Shown: positions 11,134 through 22,075, numbered from the stretch's first letter. The stretch: 64,000 bases of DNA from Fusarium oxysporum f. sp. lycopersici 4287 (GCF_000149955.1 NC_030989.1:3171839-3235838); one strand, 5' to 3'. Program-made: numbers and translations. The notes: generated from the sequence alone by a model not told the origin.

Positions 11134-13529
11134 CTATTCGTAAGCCCGTACTTCAAAAATACCACCAAAAGCATTCTCATCACCATTCAGCTCCAGAACC
11201 TCAATACCAAGCTCTTTCAAAGTCCTGCTAGACTCAATGACAACCTCCCTGCGCGACAAGTGATTCTCATCTTCAACATACATCTCTCTCTCTTCACCAG
11301 AGAGGTCCAACAGACGCCACTTCTTTACACAGAACGGAATGGTCCGCTCTGGATGACCTCTCAACACCGACTCGAGAGCGTGATCATAGTCTGTATCAAA
11401 GTGAACAACAACCTTGTTCACCTTCACAGGCGTATCCCAACCAATCTTGAGAATCTTCCTACCAAAGGAGTCGGCACGAGGAACCCAGCAGTTGGTTCTC
11501 TTGGTAGGACGGGGAACGCCATTGCGGATGTTCTCAACTCCCCAAGCCTTCAGAGGTGGATCCAGCGTCAAGGCGAGGTTTTGACCCATGGGCCTGCGAA
11601 CTGGGGTCCAGCGCTCGAACTCATCGACTCCAACGTCACTAGGTGGACTCTGAGTACATTCGTGCTCAACAGTCATGAGAGCTGATACGCGTGTCTTTGT
11701 GGTACAGAGTGCCACTGAATCGTTCTGGAGGAAAGAGAGGAAGACATATTGAGTCTGAGGGTTCTCAACTTTGAAGTCGATAACAAGATCATTCTGTCCT
11801 GGTACCAGCGGAAACTTGGTCTCAGCCAGGATGACCTCGGGCGTGTAGTTGTAAGGCTTCTGAGAACCTCGAAGCTGAACCGTCAATACCGTGTTGTCGA
11901 CTGACATAGCCGTGATAGAGAAGGTAGGAACAGGTCCTTGTGAGAGGGGAAGCATCTGTGCAAGACTTCGGACCAGTACCTTGGGTGGACCATCGGGTGG
12001 AAGCTGCGATAGCTCAAAAGAAGATCCTTCAATCTTGGAGGCTGAGCGAACAAGATCTTCAGGGTCGTTGAGTTTGTAACCTGGAATGAACTGGCCAAAC
12101 CGCATGAGCTCGCGTTGGAAGTTCTTCATGTTGTTCTTCACGAGCAACTCCATGGGGTCGACGCTCTGTTTCTTACATAGAGAAGCGGCGATACCCAAAG
12201 CGTTGGCGTTGGCTCCGCACGTTGCCATGACACGAGTAGATGCGAAGGCGACGTGGGATGCTGACATGATGCGGCCTCCGTACATGAGATTGGGAATCTC
12301 GGAGCACACCATTGAGGAGAATGGTATTTGGTAGACGCCTGCGAGTTTCAGTAAAAGGAGGCCTCTATTGGGTGATAAACTTACCCTTTGAGTGCCACTG
12401 AGTGCAGCCGTCGACTTCAGAGAAGACACCATCAGCGGGGTGGAGATCAAGAGACCAGCCTCCAAAGGACACAGCATCAGTGTGATAGCGCTGCTCAACA
12501 ATGTCTTGCTGCACCATAATAGTAGGCCCAACTGTAAATGTTAGACATGCTTGCACTAATCTCAAAGATCAACTCACTGAACCTCCTACTCTCCCTCTTC
12601 CCCGGAATAGTCCCAACCCACTCAAGCGTCAAATTCTCTGCCTCCGGAAACCTCCCCGAATTCTTAAAATAATCCCAAACTCCATACACAACCTTCCAAA
12701 GCTCCCACTTGATCTGCTCCGTATCATGAATAGTATCAAGTCTACCACCATACTCAATCCACCAAAGATTACAGCCCATCTCTTTAGTGCTAAAGCTCTT
12801 GAAGCGAGGAATTTCTCCTTCGACGTCTTTGAGAGCGTAGGCTGGTGCAACGTACTTGACAGGCTTGCCGGTGTCTTTGGTGTAGAAGTAGATGGAGTGG
12901 CCGAGAAGATGTCCGTACTCGGAAGATGGGGCGAAGAGTTCGTTGAATTCATCGCGCTTTTCGGCGCCGATTCTGAAGGGGGCGCCGGCGAGGAAGGAGA
13001 GTGTGCCGTCGCCGGTGCAGTCGATGAATTGTTGAGATTGGACGGTGAACTTGAGAGAGGATTGGGAGTTGAAAGCGCTGACGGAGCTGATTCGATCCCC
13101 ATCTTTATCGCAACCAATAAGAGCTGTGTTGAGAAACAACTGAATATTCGGCTCCAGTCTCACTTTCTCAAGAAGAATCGTATCAAGAATTAGAGGATTT
13201 CCCTCAGGATTTCGATACAAATTGTCGAGTAAAATTTCATCAACAAGACCGCCCTCTCTCGCATAGCGGTTGTTGTTAAACATATGCGACGTAGCTCCAA
13301 GGATCCATAATCGGACCTCACTGGAAGCATTGCCTCCGAGAACAGGTCTATCTTGGATGAGAATGACTGATACGCCATTTCTCGCTGCTGCTATGGCAGC
13401 GATAGTACCAGCTAGGCCTCCACCGCAGACACAGAGATCTGAGTTCAAGGTGCGGAGCTGGAAGTCGCGGCTTTGTGTTGCTGGCTCGCGACGGAGGACA
13501 GGATCGTGGGATATCCTTGCAGGGGCCAT
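11134..13529 (-). CDS. FAD-dependent oxidoreductase (PF12831 type) with C-terminal beta domain
   Basis: I read three exons: 12578-13529, 12385-12531 and 11134-12338, with 46-nt introns, giving 767 residues. The N-terminus has the Rossmann fingerprint VCGGGLAGTIAAIAAARNG, then DRPVLGGNASSEVRLWI, and later FIDCTGDGTLSFLAGAPFR. This order is characteristic of the FAD_oxidored family PF12831. Residues from about 640 form a separate domain (FGRKILKIGWDTPVKVNKVV, ending FEVRAYE) that resembles a discoidin/galactose-binding-like beta-sandwich; that part is my inference. In bacteria, PF12831 proteins are common in polysaccharide-utilisation loci but mostly uncharacterised. No signal peptide is visible, so it is probably intracellular. 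It is divergent from a Zn2Cys6 gene, and the shared promoter has two copies of the locus motif. Confidence 0.8.
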
Positions 13530-13722
13530 GGTAGCGTAATCTGAGTGCTAACTGGCTAGTGGAGTGTTATAATTTGTGTTCAAGTCAAGCTAGGATGATG
13601 AGAATGAGTAGGTTACATGCTATGAAATAGTCTCTTTTATTACTCGCAATCGCAAAGCCCGATGATCACCCCCATACAGCCGCCTGCAATAAGTTGTTAG
13701 CCAATCTGACGAGCAATATCAA

Positions 13723-13775
13723 CGGAACCGCCGTTAGCTCATCAACTTGCCACTAACACTTTTGCGGTGGTTCCG
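13723..13775. promoter_or_regulatory. Two CGGAACCRCCG sites in a divergent promoter
   Basis: CGGAACCGCCG lies at 13723-13733 and CGGTGGTTCCG (reverse complement of CGGAACCACCG) at 13765-13775, 42 bp centre to centre (four helical turns) and in opposite orientation. They are about 200 bp from the start of the FAD oxidoreductase (13529, minus) and 250 bp from the start of the second Zn2Cys6 gene (14028, plus). This is the densest cluster of the motif and would allow autoregulation by the adjacent factor. Confidence 0.6.
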
Positions 13776-14027
13776 TCGGACATTCCACTTTTTCCCCGCA
13801 ACCGAACCCAGAGACTCACATCGGCATGAAGGAGCCGCCTTTGCTCGGTTATTCGATGCTCAGCTAAAGCCATTCAATGGAGAAATTGGTCCTCGCGGTA
13901 TATCCCTGAGCCCGGTTGAGCTTTTTTTTTGTAGGAATTGGCAATTCAGCACTGGACAGTGTTAGGCTAGTGACGTCGAATTGGCATCCAATAAGCTGCA
14001 GAGCCCACCTTACCGCCCTGTAAAACC

Positions 14028-16001
14028 ATGAGCGAGACTGGGGAAGATGTCCAAGGGCGACCCTTACGGAATGTCACCTTACGAGTATCTCAAATCTTTT
14101 CGGCCTGTACTTTCTGTAAAGCTCGGAAGATCAAGGTACGTGTATCGTTATACACTCGGACCCGACCAAACCTCATTTTTTTCTAGTGCAATGGTGCAAC
14201 TCCATCATGTGGTGGCTGCGTCAAGTTTGGCCGACAAGCAACATGTTCTCTCTCAACGGAATCTCCAAACCGTGGACGAGATTATCCAAATTATCTTCGA
14301 CAAAAGATTGATGCTGCCCAACAACGCCTCAGCCAACACAACGCTAGACAGAACAATCTCACTTCGCCGTCAGATACTGAGCGGTCCAACCGGAATGAAT
14401 CAGCAGAGACGCATCAACGGTCTATCATCGATTCACTCATAGCAGACATCGGAGCACTTCCCATCATAGCATGTTCATATCCATCAGCCGCAGAAGGGCC
14501 GACACTATCTTCACTTGTGCTCGCGACTGCAAGCACCAACCAACTCTCATCAGCCCTGCGGTTAACTCAAGCTGATGATGTTGCACCATGTTTACCCAAG
14601 GAGTCAACTGCCTTGAGCCTGGCAAAACATTACTTTGATCAGGTCTACCCACGAATACCTTTCTTCTCCATCCAGGGCTTCTGGGTGCAGTTCGAGCATG
14701 TCTTCTCCGGCGTTGATCCTCCTCGCGAGCGAGGACGAGACGGTCCACCGCAAGATCCAGCGAGTGTTCTGACGCCGAGTCAGGATGATCTTGATCGATC
14801 TTCGATAAGCCATGGGTATAGCTATTTTACTGTTCTATTGGTGCTAGCTATATCAGCTTCCAGTCTGTCACGAAGTGCCGATAGCGTTATATCTACCCAA
14901 GCTCAACGGCTCTTCCGTACAGCATTGACTTTTCGCGAGTCCGCAATCTTACCTAACACAATTATTGGTGTGCAATCAATCTTGTTCCTGATACAGTTCG
15001 CCACTCTCAACCCTTCGTTACTTGACGCCTGGTATCTCATCGGTGTCGGCATGCGCATGTGCGTTGATCTCGGGCTGCATCAAGATCCACGGCCTCTTGA
15101 TTCGGTCGCGACAAGTCTTTTGGAAACAAGACGCCGTCTTTGGTGGAGCATGTACTCTTTCGACCGGTCCATGAGTTTGGGATGTGGACGACCGACCGAG
15201 ATATCTGACTCGGCTATAAACGTATCCCTGCCCACGTTCAGAATTGAGACATCGGCAACGGCTGTCGAGGTTCACGGCTATCTACAGCGCTATCGTGCAT
15301 TGCAGATCCAGTCCGAGATATACAATCGCCTGACTAAGTCTCCAGGCTCTGAAACAGGTGATGCGCAATCAGTTCATGAACAACTCAGCAAGAAGTTGGG
15401 CGATTGGAAAGACTCAAGCTCACAGCTACCGAACAAGACTCTCATTGAGAGTGAATGGCTGATGGGTCGCATGTTGCTTCTTAGACCATGCAGACTCTTA
15501 CCTCAACGCACTTATGACGAGCTTGGTGAACTATGGCAAGCAGCTGTTGGATTCATCGCGATATATCGGCGGCTGGTGGAGTCTAACTCGATATTCTACG
15601 TGCAGATTGCCTGCGAGAAAGTATACTGGGCTGGTCTTATGGCGTTCTACAGCTACTGGCAGCTCCGCACCAGGATCAATCCAGATGCCAATACAATGCG
15701 ACGACTCGATGTTTGGATGATCGTCAAGGATGTCATGTTCATCCTTCGGGCGTTGAGTGAGAGATGGGAACAGGGGAAACTTCTGTGTGGGCGGTTTGAT
15801 GCCGTGAGCACTCGTGTCCTTGAGCTATCAGAAAACGATAGGGGAGATGGTTTGCCTGTTGAAATGCCTGTCGAGTTACAGAATTTGGAACAGTATACAA
15901 GCTTGACTGTTGTGTGGGCGTCGGGCGATAATATGGATCGGAGGGATGAACATGCGCTGGACACAAACGAGCTGCGACACTTAGTATCTGAGATGTTATA
16001 A
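14028..16001 (+). CDS. Zn2Cys6 transcription factor, candidate local regulator
   Basis: I read two exons, 14028-14135 and 14187-16001, giving 640 residues. As in the other regulators here, the intron splits the zinc cluster. Spliced, it reads CTFCKARKIKC, then CGGC, with a final cysteine at spacing 8 (CX2CX6CX6CX2CX8C). A heptad-rich linker follows (residues about 80-100). The fungal_trans domain begins near residue 200 (HYFDQVYPRIPFFSIQGFW) and has WYLIGVGMRMCVDLGLHQDP and RRRLWWSMYSFDRSMSLGCG. The gene is divergent from the FAD oxidoreductase, with two CGGAACCRCCG palindromes between them. That position makes it the best candidate to bind the motif and control the 2.6-14 kb locus; this remains inference. 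The start at 14028 is the first ATG in frame with the zinc cluster. Confidence 0.88.
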
Positions 16002-16546
16002 TTGTAGAAGAACAAGAAAATCATTTCTGGTCGTACATGCTCAGGCGCGGCGATATGTTCACGCGGCTGAATCTCTGCAGGCAGGGGTGAACTTTTTGTC
16101 TAATTGCCTTTGGTTACGGAGAAATGAACTATTTTCGATGGTATGTTTGTTGACTAACGTTATTGCTTAGATATGTTCCTCACATTAGCGTCTCGCCCAA
16201 GTTAGCGCTGCCTTAACATCTGAAGAGTCTAGCACGAAACGTGTTGCATGCTTGGCTCGACGCCCCAGAATTTCGAGATTACCTACTGAGGGACAACAAG
16301 TATCACTGAATTTATGTGACTGAGAAGCTGATTCTTGGTGTTGTTTGTCTATGATTTCGCATACAATCTCCCCTCCCTCTGTATTGACCTACAGAAGCAC
16401 TGAAACAAATACTTCAAATTCTGAAACGCCGCGGTTAGATATGCGCTCAGTTATTCCTTTACTCTATACACAGATTACATTATAAGTCTATTCAGGTTTC
16501 CATTGTTCGTCAATATACAACTCTTATCACATCCTGGTGGTAGCAA
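16002..16546. other. Intergenic 3'-to-3' region
   Basis: This stretch separates the converging ends of the second Zn2Cys6 gene and the first HET gene. I see no coding frame, RNA gene or repeat in it. Confidence 0.5.
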
Positions 16547-18440
16547 CTAGACAAGCTTAACCGTTTTGCTGTCCTCGACATTGGCCCAGTATTCCTCAAA
16601 CGGAAGACAAAGTACACCAATTCGTTTACACTGATCAACAGCTCCAACATGGTCTGTGGCCTCCAAGATTAGTGCAGCACCAATCACTCTCTTTTCCGTG
16701 GGAGTCCACATTGACGGTAGGAGTTTCGCTACCAAGATGCAGGTGTAACTCCTGTTGATGATTCCCAAGAAGTTCGTATAATCCAAATATGCGATGCGAT
16801 CCTCAGGCTTTCTAATACCCTGGACAGCTTCACTCTTAATTGTTTTCCCTTCCTTGTCGAAAGCGTCGGGACCAAAAACAAAATCCAAGTTCAGATCATA
16901 GAGGTTGAATGACTTGGCAGGACCACTAATAGTGACACTCCCCTCTAGCATTTGGCCTGAAGTCTGAGGTCCGTTGGTCCTAACCGACCAGGACTCCACC
17001 TGAAGCGTTACATACTGATCTTTGTAGTAGGTCATGATCGGCAGAAATGTGATCGGATGAATAGGGGAGGCCCAACACCACGAGGGTCGATTTGCGCCAC
17101 GCGATGGGTCAGCTTCAGGCTCCTGTCCTCCCCAGCCTATCCAAAGTAGTCCTTGAGGAATAGAGGACTCCCACATTCCCTCTATGTAATCTTGTGGAAA
17201 GCGACTTTGGATTCTCTTGGCGATGCCTGACAGCGCGGGGAGCTTATCTCTATAAAAGGAGAAGTTCGTTCCTGAATAAACCTCGACAAATTGGTACCAT
17301 AGCGTTATAAGCTCATCTTGCTGCTGATTCTCCAAGTTTCTAAAAACAGAAACGAATTCTTCATTTCTGTAACCGTAGACTTTGGGGTCTGAGCTGTTGG
17401 GGCTCGCCTCCGTAGTTTTAAGTTCACGACATTCCCATAGTAAACAGCTGGCGCCAAAATGGAGTATTCTTTTCGACAGGACTCGCTCTTGTATAGCCCA
17501 TCCTCTGGTAAGAAGAGGAACGTTCTGGATACTTAGCTCCCATGAAGGGGACGCTGGCTGAACTTCAACGTGTGTAGTGCCACCAGAGATCTTATTGATC
17601 GTGAACGTCACTGGTTGCGGATCGAAGCAGAGCGCAGGTCTGTCAAGGAATAGTCCTTGTTGGGATGATATGGCACCACTTGCAGCGATCGTCAATGTGG
17701 CGTTTTCGTAGTATTGTCCGAACCTCGCCGCCTCGTAAGACCAGTCATCTTTGTGCCGCTGGTCATCTGGTCCTTCGCTCTGTAATATGCACAGAGCATC
17801 CACCCATAGATACTTATATCCGAGCTTTCTCGTAAAAATAATCGCGTCTTGTACAGTCTTCGCAAGATCATCCCATGGCAGATGTTTCGTCATCTCCACC
17901 AGATTGGTTGCCGTCGTTTTGGCGAAATCGTGACCGGAACCCCATGCATAGCTCAAAGCAAGATACTCCATCTCAGATGAAGGGTTTGTGATTATTATCT
18001 TTGGAGAAAGTGCCCCATCCTTGGAGCCAACGTGAATGAGTCTTGTTGGTATCGTCTTGATCAGGACTGGACCCCCAGGCTGCATGCCACATTTTTCATG
18101 GCTCGTTGAACAGTTCTGTATCCACCTTTTGGCCAACGTAATAGCCTTGTCAACGCCCTCAGCTGATGATAAATCTGCTATTGATCTTATATTGCACGAG
18201 TCCCATTCCCCTATGCCTACTTCTTTTTCCTCATGCGTGACAAGTGGCAGAGGGTGCCATCTACTGCGGTCTATGTCTGTTCCAATACCGCACCACACCT
18301 TTGGCTCTTTTGGATCTTGGTTGCACGGTGCTTGTCCTTCAGCTGTATCTTTTCTGTAATGACGGAGGACCTTGTATGCGGAAAGATGAATGGCCAATGT
18401 CTCAGAACTGCTTGCAGGTAGCACACAAGTATTCAGTCAT
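16547..18440 (-). pseudogene. HET-domain protein gene with a start-proximal frameshift
   Basis: A single long frame (16547-18424) carries a clear HET domain (PF06985): LALSYAWGSGHDF, then DDLAKTVQDAIIFTRKLG, then YKYLWVDALCILQS and YYENATLTIAASGAIS, followed by LTRGWAIQERVLSKRILHFG. HET proteins trigger heterokaryon incompatibility cell death. The frame has no ATG upstream of the domain except one about 115 codons in. An ATG at 18440 begins a typical HET N-terminus (MTEYLCATCKQF) but hits TGA after 12 codons. The downstream frame is offset by one base and continues the expected sequence. I see no intron that would join them. The simplest reading is a one-base indel near 18405, inactivating or a sequencing error. 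A shorter protein from the internal ATG would still keep the HET core. Confidence 0.72.
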
Positions 18441-18840
18441 GATGCGCAACAGATAGTAACAATAGATATTTTGTGTTGAGCAATCAAGGCTGAAATTCCA
18501 ACTTGACTGGCTTGAAATACCCGTCCAAAGAGCCTGCCCACGCTAGCCACGTGATGATGGCTGACACGACATGCCCGCTTACTACCGAATTGAAGCACGT
18601 GAGGCGGTGCTGCTAGGCGGACTGATAAAAATGCAATGTCGAAATAGAAAGACGACTTTAATAGACTAGCTAGGATGTCATGCGTTGAGTAAGAGGAAGA
18701 TGACGTTGCTCGCTCGAGGCTGAGATGTCCTACTGAAGTGTAGAGCAAATTACAAACTTGGACTTCAATTACCAACTAGAGCTAGACCTCGGATTGCCGA
18801 TCACGGCTATTTTGAAAAAGGCACCCTACCGGGACGTCTT

Positions 18841-19758
18841 CTAGGGAGTTGATGTTCGATGGGAAAGAAACCACTGTTCGGCAAATTTGACTGCCTGAGG
18901 TAGCGAGAACAAATGGCAGTTTGCTGCACCAATTTGGCCCTTGGTCACACTGTTTTGCTCAACGAGATCCTTCCCCAGTTCCAAAAAGTCTTCCTCGTTC
19001 ACACTGACGTCTGATACAGTCGCCCATTCTCTAGCTCCGTTGACTGAAATTGCGAATGAGATATCAGCCTTTGGTGAGTTGACTCTGTACTCTGCAAGAT
19101 GAAAGCAGGTACAGCGATTGAATCCAACGCCGATGAGTAAAACCTTCGCGCTTAGCTCCTCCAAACGAGCTAGGGGACTCTTTTCCCCCAGCATACTGTC
19201 CAGACCATGTCCGTCTGTGATAAACGTCGCATTTGCACCAATTGCAGCAAACGAAGTATGAGGGTGCATACTTCTCACTGCACCTGGCCATGTTCTGACT
19301 GTCTCAGCCAGCACACCCATGCTCTCACTTCGAGTTGTTTTAGGGTCAAATGCAGGTCGAGTTTCGCGAATAGTCTGCCACCATTTCTCTGGGACGGGCG
19401 GGTTGACCCAATTCGATGGATCCGAGTTGCTGCTGGTGTGTGTTGGAACAACAAGAGTTCCGTCGGGTGTAAGGATGTCGAGAAGAGCTTGGGTAAGAGC
19501 CTCAGCCCCACCATTGATCCATCCCATGCTCTTAAGAGAGCAATGCACAAGAACTATATCTCCTGGTTTGAAGCCGAGATTTCGGAGGTCCTGAGTAAGA
19601 GAAGGCCTGGTGCATAGAGGTCCAGTAAGAGGTGGGGGCATCATAGCTACTACTCGGGGATTAGAAGATTGGCAGAAGTTGGAGATTGTCGAGAAAATGC
19701 AACAATAGTAGCGAGGCAGAAATGGAGCCAGCCAAAAGAATGCACTGATTGAAGCCAT
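18841..19758 (-). CDS. AAC(3)-type N-acetyltransferase homologue
   Basis: The gene has no introns and encodes 305 residues, or 267 from the second start at 19644. The family is Antibiotic_NAT (PF02522), acetyl-CoA-dependent enzymes that in bacteria acetylate the 3-amino group of aminoglycosides. Landmarks are clear: LGFKPGDIVLVHCSLKSMGW near the N-terminus, DGTLVVPTHTSSNSDPSNW, RSESMGVLAETVRTWPGAVR, the conserved HPHTSFAAIGANA and LLIGVGFNRCTCFHLAEYR. The first 38 residues are hydrophobic and absent from bacterial members. They could be a signal or membrane anchor, or untranslated if MMPPPL is used. Fungi do not need aminoglycoside resistance, so the substrate may be another amine. Lack of introns and bacterial kinship suggest horizontal transfer. 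The flanking HET gene and AT-rich sequence mark an accessory region. Confidence 0.85.
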   Translation of the reverse strand: MASISAFFWLAPFLPRYYCCIFSTISNFCQSSNPRVVAMMPPPLTGPLCTRPSLTQDLRNLGFKPGDIVLVHCSLKSMGWINGGAEALTQALLDILTPDGTLVVPTHTSSNSDPSNWVNPPVPEKWWQTIRETRPAFDPKTTRSESMGVLAETVRTWPGAVRSMHPHTSFAAIGANATFITDGHGLDSMLGEKSPLARLEELSAKVLLIGVGFNRCTCFHLAEYRVNSPKADISFAISVNGAREWATVSDVSVNEEDFLELGKDLVEQNSVTKGQIGAANCHLFSLPQAVKFAEQWFLSHRTSTP

Positions 19759-21590
19759 AGGCTGGAAACTAGCTTATATGGATTTCCCACGCTAAACTAT
19801 TCGCGCTCCCCCGCCCACTCGAATTTTCAGGACAGATTGTTCGCCGGCTGAGTCATAACAAATTGACGCAAAAGGCTCCAACTAGTCTAAGCAGAGACGG
19901 ATAGGGGTTTATGACCTGACATTAGTAGATTGATAAGGAAAGATTTATTATAGATTATTTCAATATTGATAATTATTTTAATCCCAAGTAGGGACCATTA
20001 ATAGTATTTTAGCTTTCTCCATGTTCAGATGACCGAGACTGTAGACTAGGGCTCTTTACCTCAAGGCACATCAGACGCAGAGTATTATTAGTATCAACGC
20101 CCCTGCTGCCGTGCTATATAGCTATATAGCTATATACGCCCACAGAAAGTATCGCCGATGACGCGCTTAAGACAGGATGAACCATCCAGGGTTTACAAGC
20201 TGATCAGCCACGCTGGAATTCATCCATGGCATCGCTTTTGTTGAAGCTCCAGGCCATTTGTCGCACCACATTGCCCGCCCACTCAAATCGGCCTCACCAT
20301 CCAAGGTGGTCTGAATGCATCTGGCCATCGAAGTATCCCCGTGACAAACATAGATCCTGTGATGATTCACAACTCCTGCTAGAAAGAAGCGCAACTCTTC
20401 GTTGCCCCATGTTTGGCTAATACACCTAAAGGGCATACCATTTGAAGGCATAGATTTAAATATTGCTTGTCAAATGGATCCACTGCTTTATGGGGTTCTA
20501 GGGAAGCTGGACTAGGTTTATTGCAGCCGAAGGAAGAATAGAATGGAGACTTTTGACAAAGTGGTAAAGTTTCTAACCGGAGTTCCTAGGAGTTGGTCCC
20601 GAGGGGGATTCTTATAAAATTAACTTCCTCACAACTTGTTCTACATTGAGAGCGAGAGTAACAGAAGTAGCCGTGTTTAATTGGTCAACTAGCATCCGGC
20701 AGTTGACTAAGGTCGCTGGACGTTAATAACAAAATGCGTGCATAGGACAAGCGAGTCTAGATATCGTAATAATCACTACATATGTCAGGCTGGAAATAGC
20801 AATATTTTGAGCAGATTAGGTACAGCATCATCTGGTCAATTTGTTTCGTAGCAATTGCAACGTCGCAATGAAACATTTCGTCTAATGCCAAGCCATTCGT
20901 GACGCGCATACAAGACAATAACCTCGTATTAAAATGACGATCATCCGAGTTCCGTCGCGCCTATGCTCGCCTGAAATGACTTTCAATGCAAAGCAATTAC
21001 CTATATCTCGGCCGAGAGACATCTTCAACGTCATTACGTTCCTGTCAAAGCGTCTTCTCCATGACATCACTGTAAACACTTCTAGGCCCTCGGCCCACGA
21101 TTTCTTCACCCAAAATGGTCAAGCGGTAACGCGATAAAAATAGTAGCTATTTATATCACAGGACCCTGAATCTTGCCAGCTTTTTAGGCCTGGGCCCTTC
21201 TGGATTTAAATCCAGGCTATTGAGATGCTGTGTTCAATTGAGATAGGACCATAAAAAAATAGCCTGAATAAGGGGATGATCTAGCTGAAGGGCCATGCAT
21301 GCGAAATGCCGAGTTCCGGACGGCACGTAGAATACGAGATTTGGGGATCGTGACCCTCAAGTTCCCCACAAACAACAGGACTCGAGGGCGGATTTGTGAG
21401 GGATCGGCGAATGAGGCGATCGACATGCGCTCGAGCATTTTCTGGGGACAATCGCATTACAAAAAGGGAGGGTTTCCTCAATGAAAGTTCACTCTTGATC
21501 TCAACAACAACTCAACTTCACTACCATTCAGTACTATAATTCCTCTCTCAACCTAAACAAAACACCAACCTTTTCTTCACAACCACCAAA
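19759..21590. other. 1.8-kb region without a supported gene
   Basis: It holds an AT-rich tract (19915-19990), a short tandem of TATATAGC units near 20117-20140 and the promoter of the small secreted protein gene (CT-rich leader 21490-21590). Short open frames at 20167-20451 (minus) and 20934-21137 (plus) lack recognisable homology or splice context. The minus one could be a gene relic, but I cannot support it. Confidence 0.45.
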
Positions 21591-22075
21591 ATGAAGTTCT
21601 TCACCACCGCTCTTCTCTCTGCCGCCGCCGTCTCTGGCTACTCCGTCTACGAGGTCAAGGACTTCACCGCTAGCTGCGTCCCTCACAGCACCTTCTGCAA
21701 GTCAGTACTATCCCTTCTACTCTTCATAAGAACAAGTCCTAATATAGTTTCTCTAGCTATGAGTTCAAGGTGATCCAGTCCGGATCCATGGAGACCTGGA
21801 AGACCCCCGTTCACTGCTCCGCCCACGTCCAGTCCGCCAACTATCTCCTCCCTGATGTCAAGGACGCCAAGTGCAAGGACTCTTCTCGCACCTTCTCCGT
21901 CAAGCGTAGCAAGAAGGGCTTGACCTTCTCTGTCTCCCAGCCTGTCAGCCCAATCAGCAACACGGTTGGAAAGCATTTTATTCCCAACAAGCAGCTCTGG
22001 CAGTCCAAGGAGCCTAATGCTGAGATCCAGGCTTACAAGGGCCCTAAGGACTTCAAGCTCAACGCCGTTGAGTGA
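21591..22075 (+). CDS. Small secreted cysteine protein, AA1-like/elicitor-type
   Basis: Two exons, 21591-21700 and 21757-22075, give 142 residues. The signal peptide is MKFFTTALLSAAAVSG, then YSVYEVKDFTASCVPHSTFC. The mature protein is about 125 residues with four cysteines (two in CVPHSTFC, then VHC and AKC), enough for two disulfides. Sequence style (KDFTASCVPHS, FSVSQPVSP and GPKDFKLN near the end) fits the fungal AA1-like or hypersensitive-response-inducing protein group related to the Alt a 1 beta-barrel. Members are abundant secreted proteins, some recognised by plants. The promoter has a TATA-like and CT-rich leader typical of strongly expressed genes. Assignment to the AA1-like group is from memory of the pattern; the secreted effector-like nature is read directly. 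Confidence 0.8.

Noticed and set aside
11125..11685. Long plus-strand frame opposite the FAD oxidoreductase
   Set aside because: It is a shadow of the well-supported minus-strand coding sequence and has no family features.
18841..19758. Interpretation as an acquired laboratory resistance marker
   Set aside because: The sequence is not one of the commonly used marker genes, has native-looking flanks and an N-terminal extension, and shows no vector sequence nearby.
20117..20140. Tandem TATATAGC units
   Set aside because: Only about three short units. This is ordinary low-complexity sequence, not a functional repeat array.
20167..20451. Open frame of 94 codons on the minus strand
   Set aside because: No ATG context, splice partner, family motif or homologous frame that I can recognise. 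It may be a relic, but it is not supportable as a gene.
20934..21137. Open frame of 67 codons on the plus strand
   Set aside because: Overlaps another frame on the opposite strand and has no coding features.
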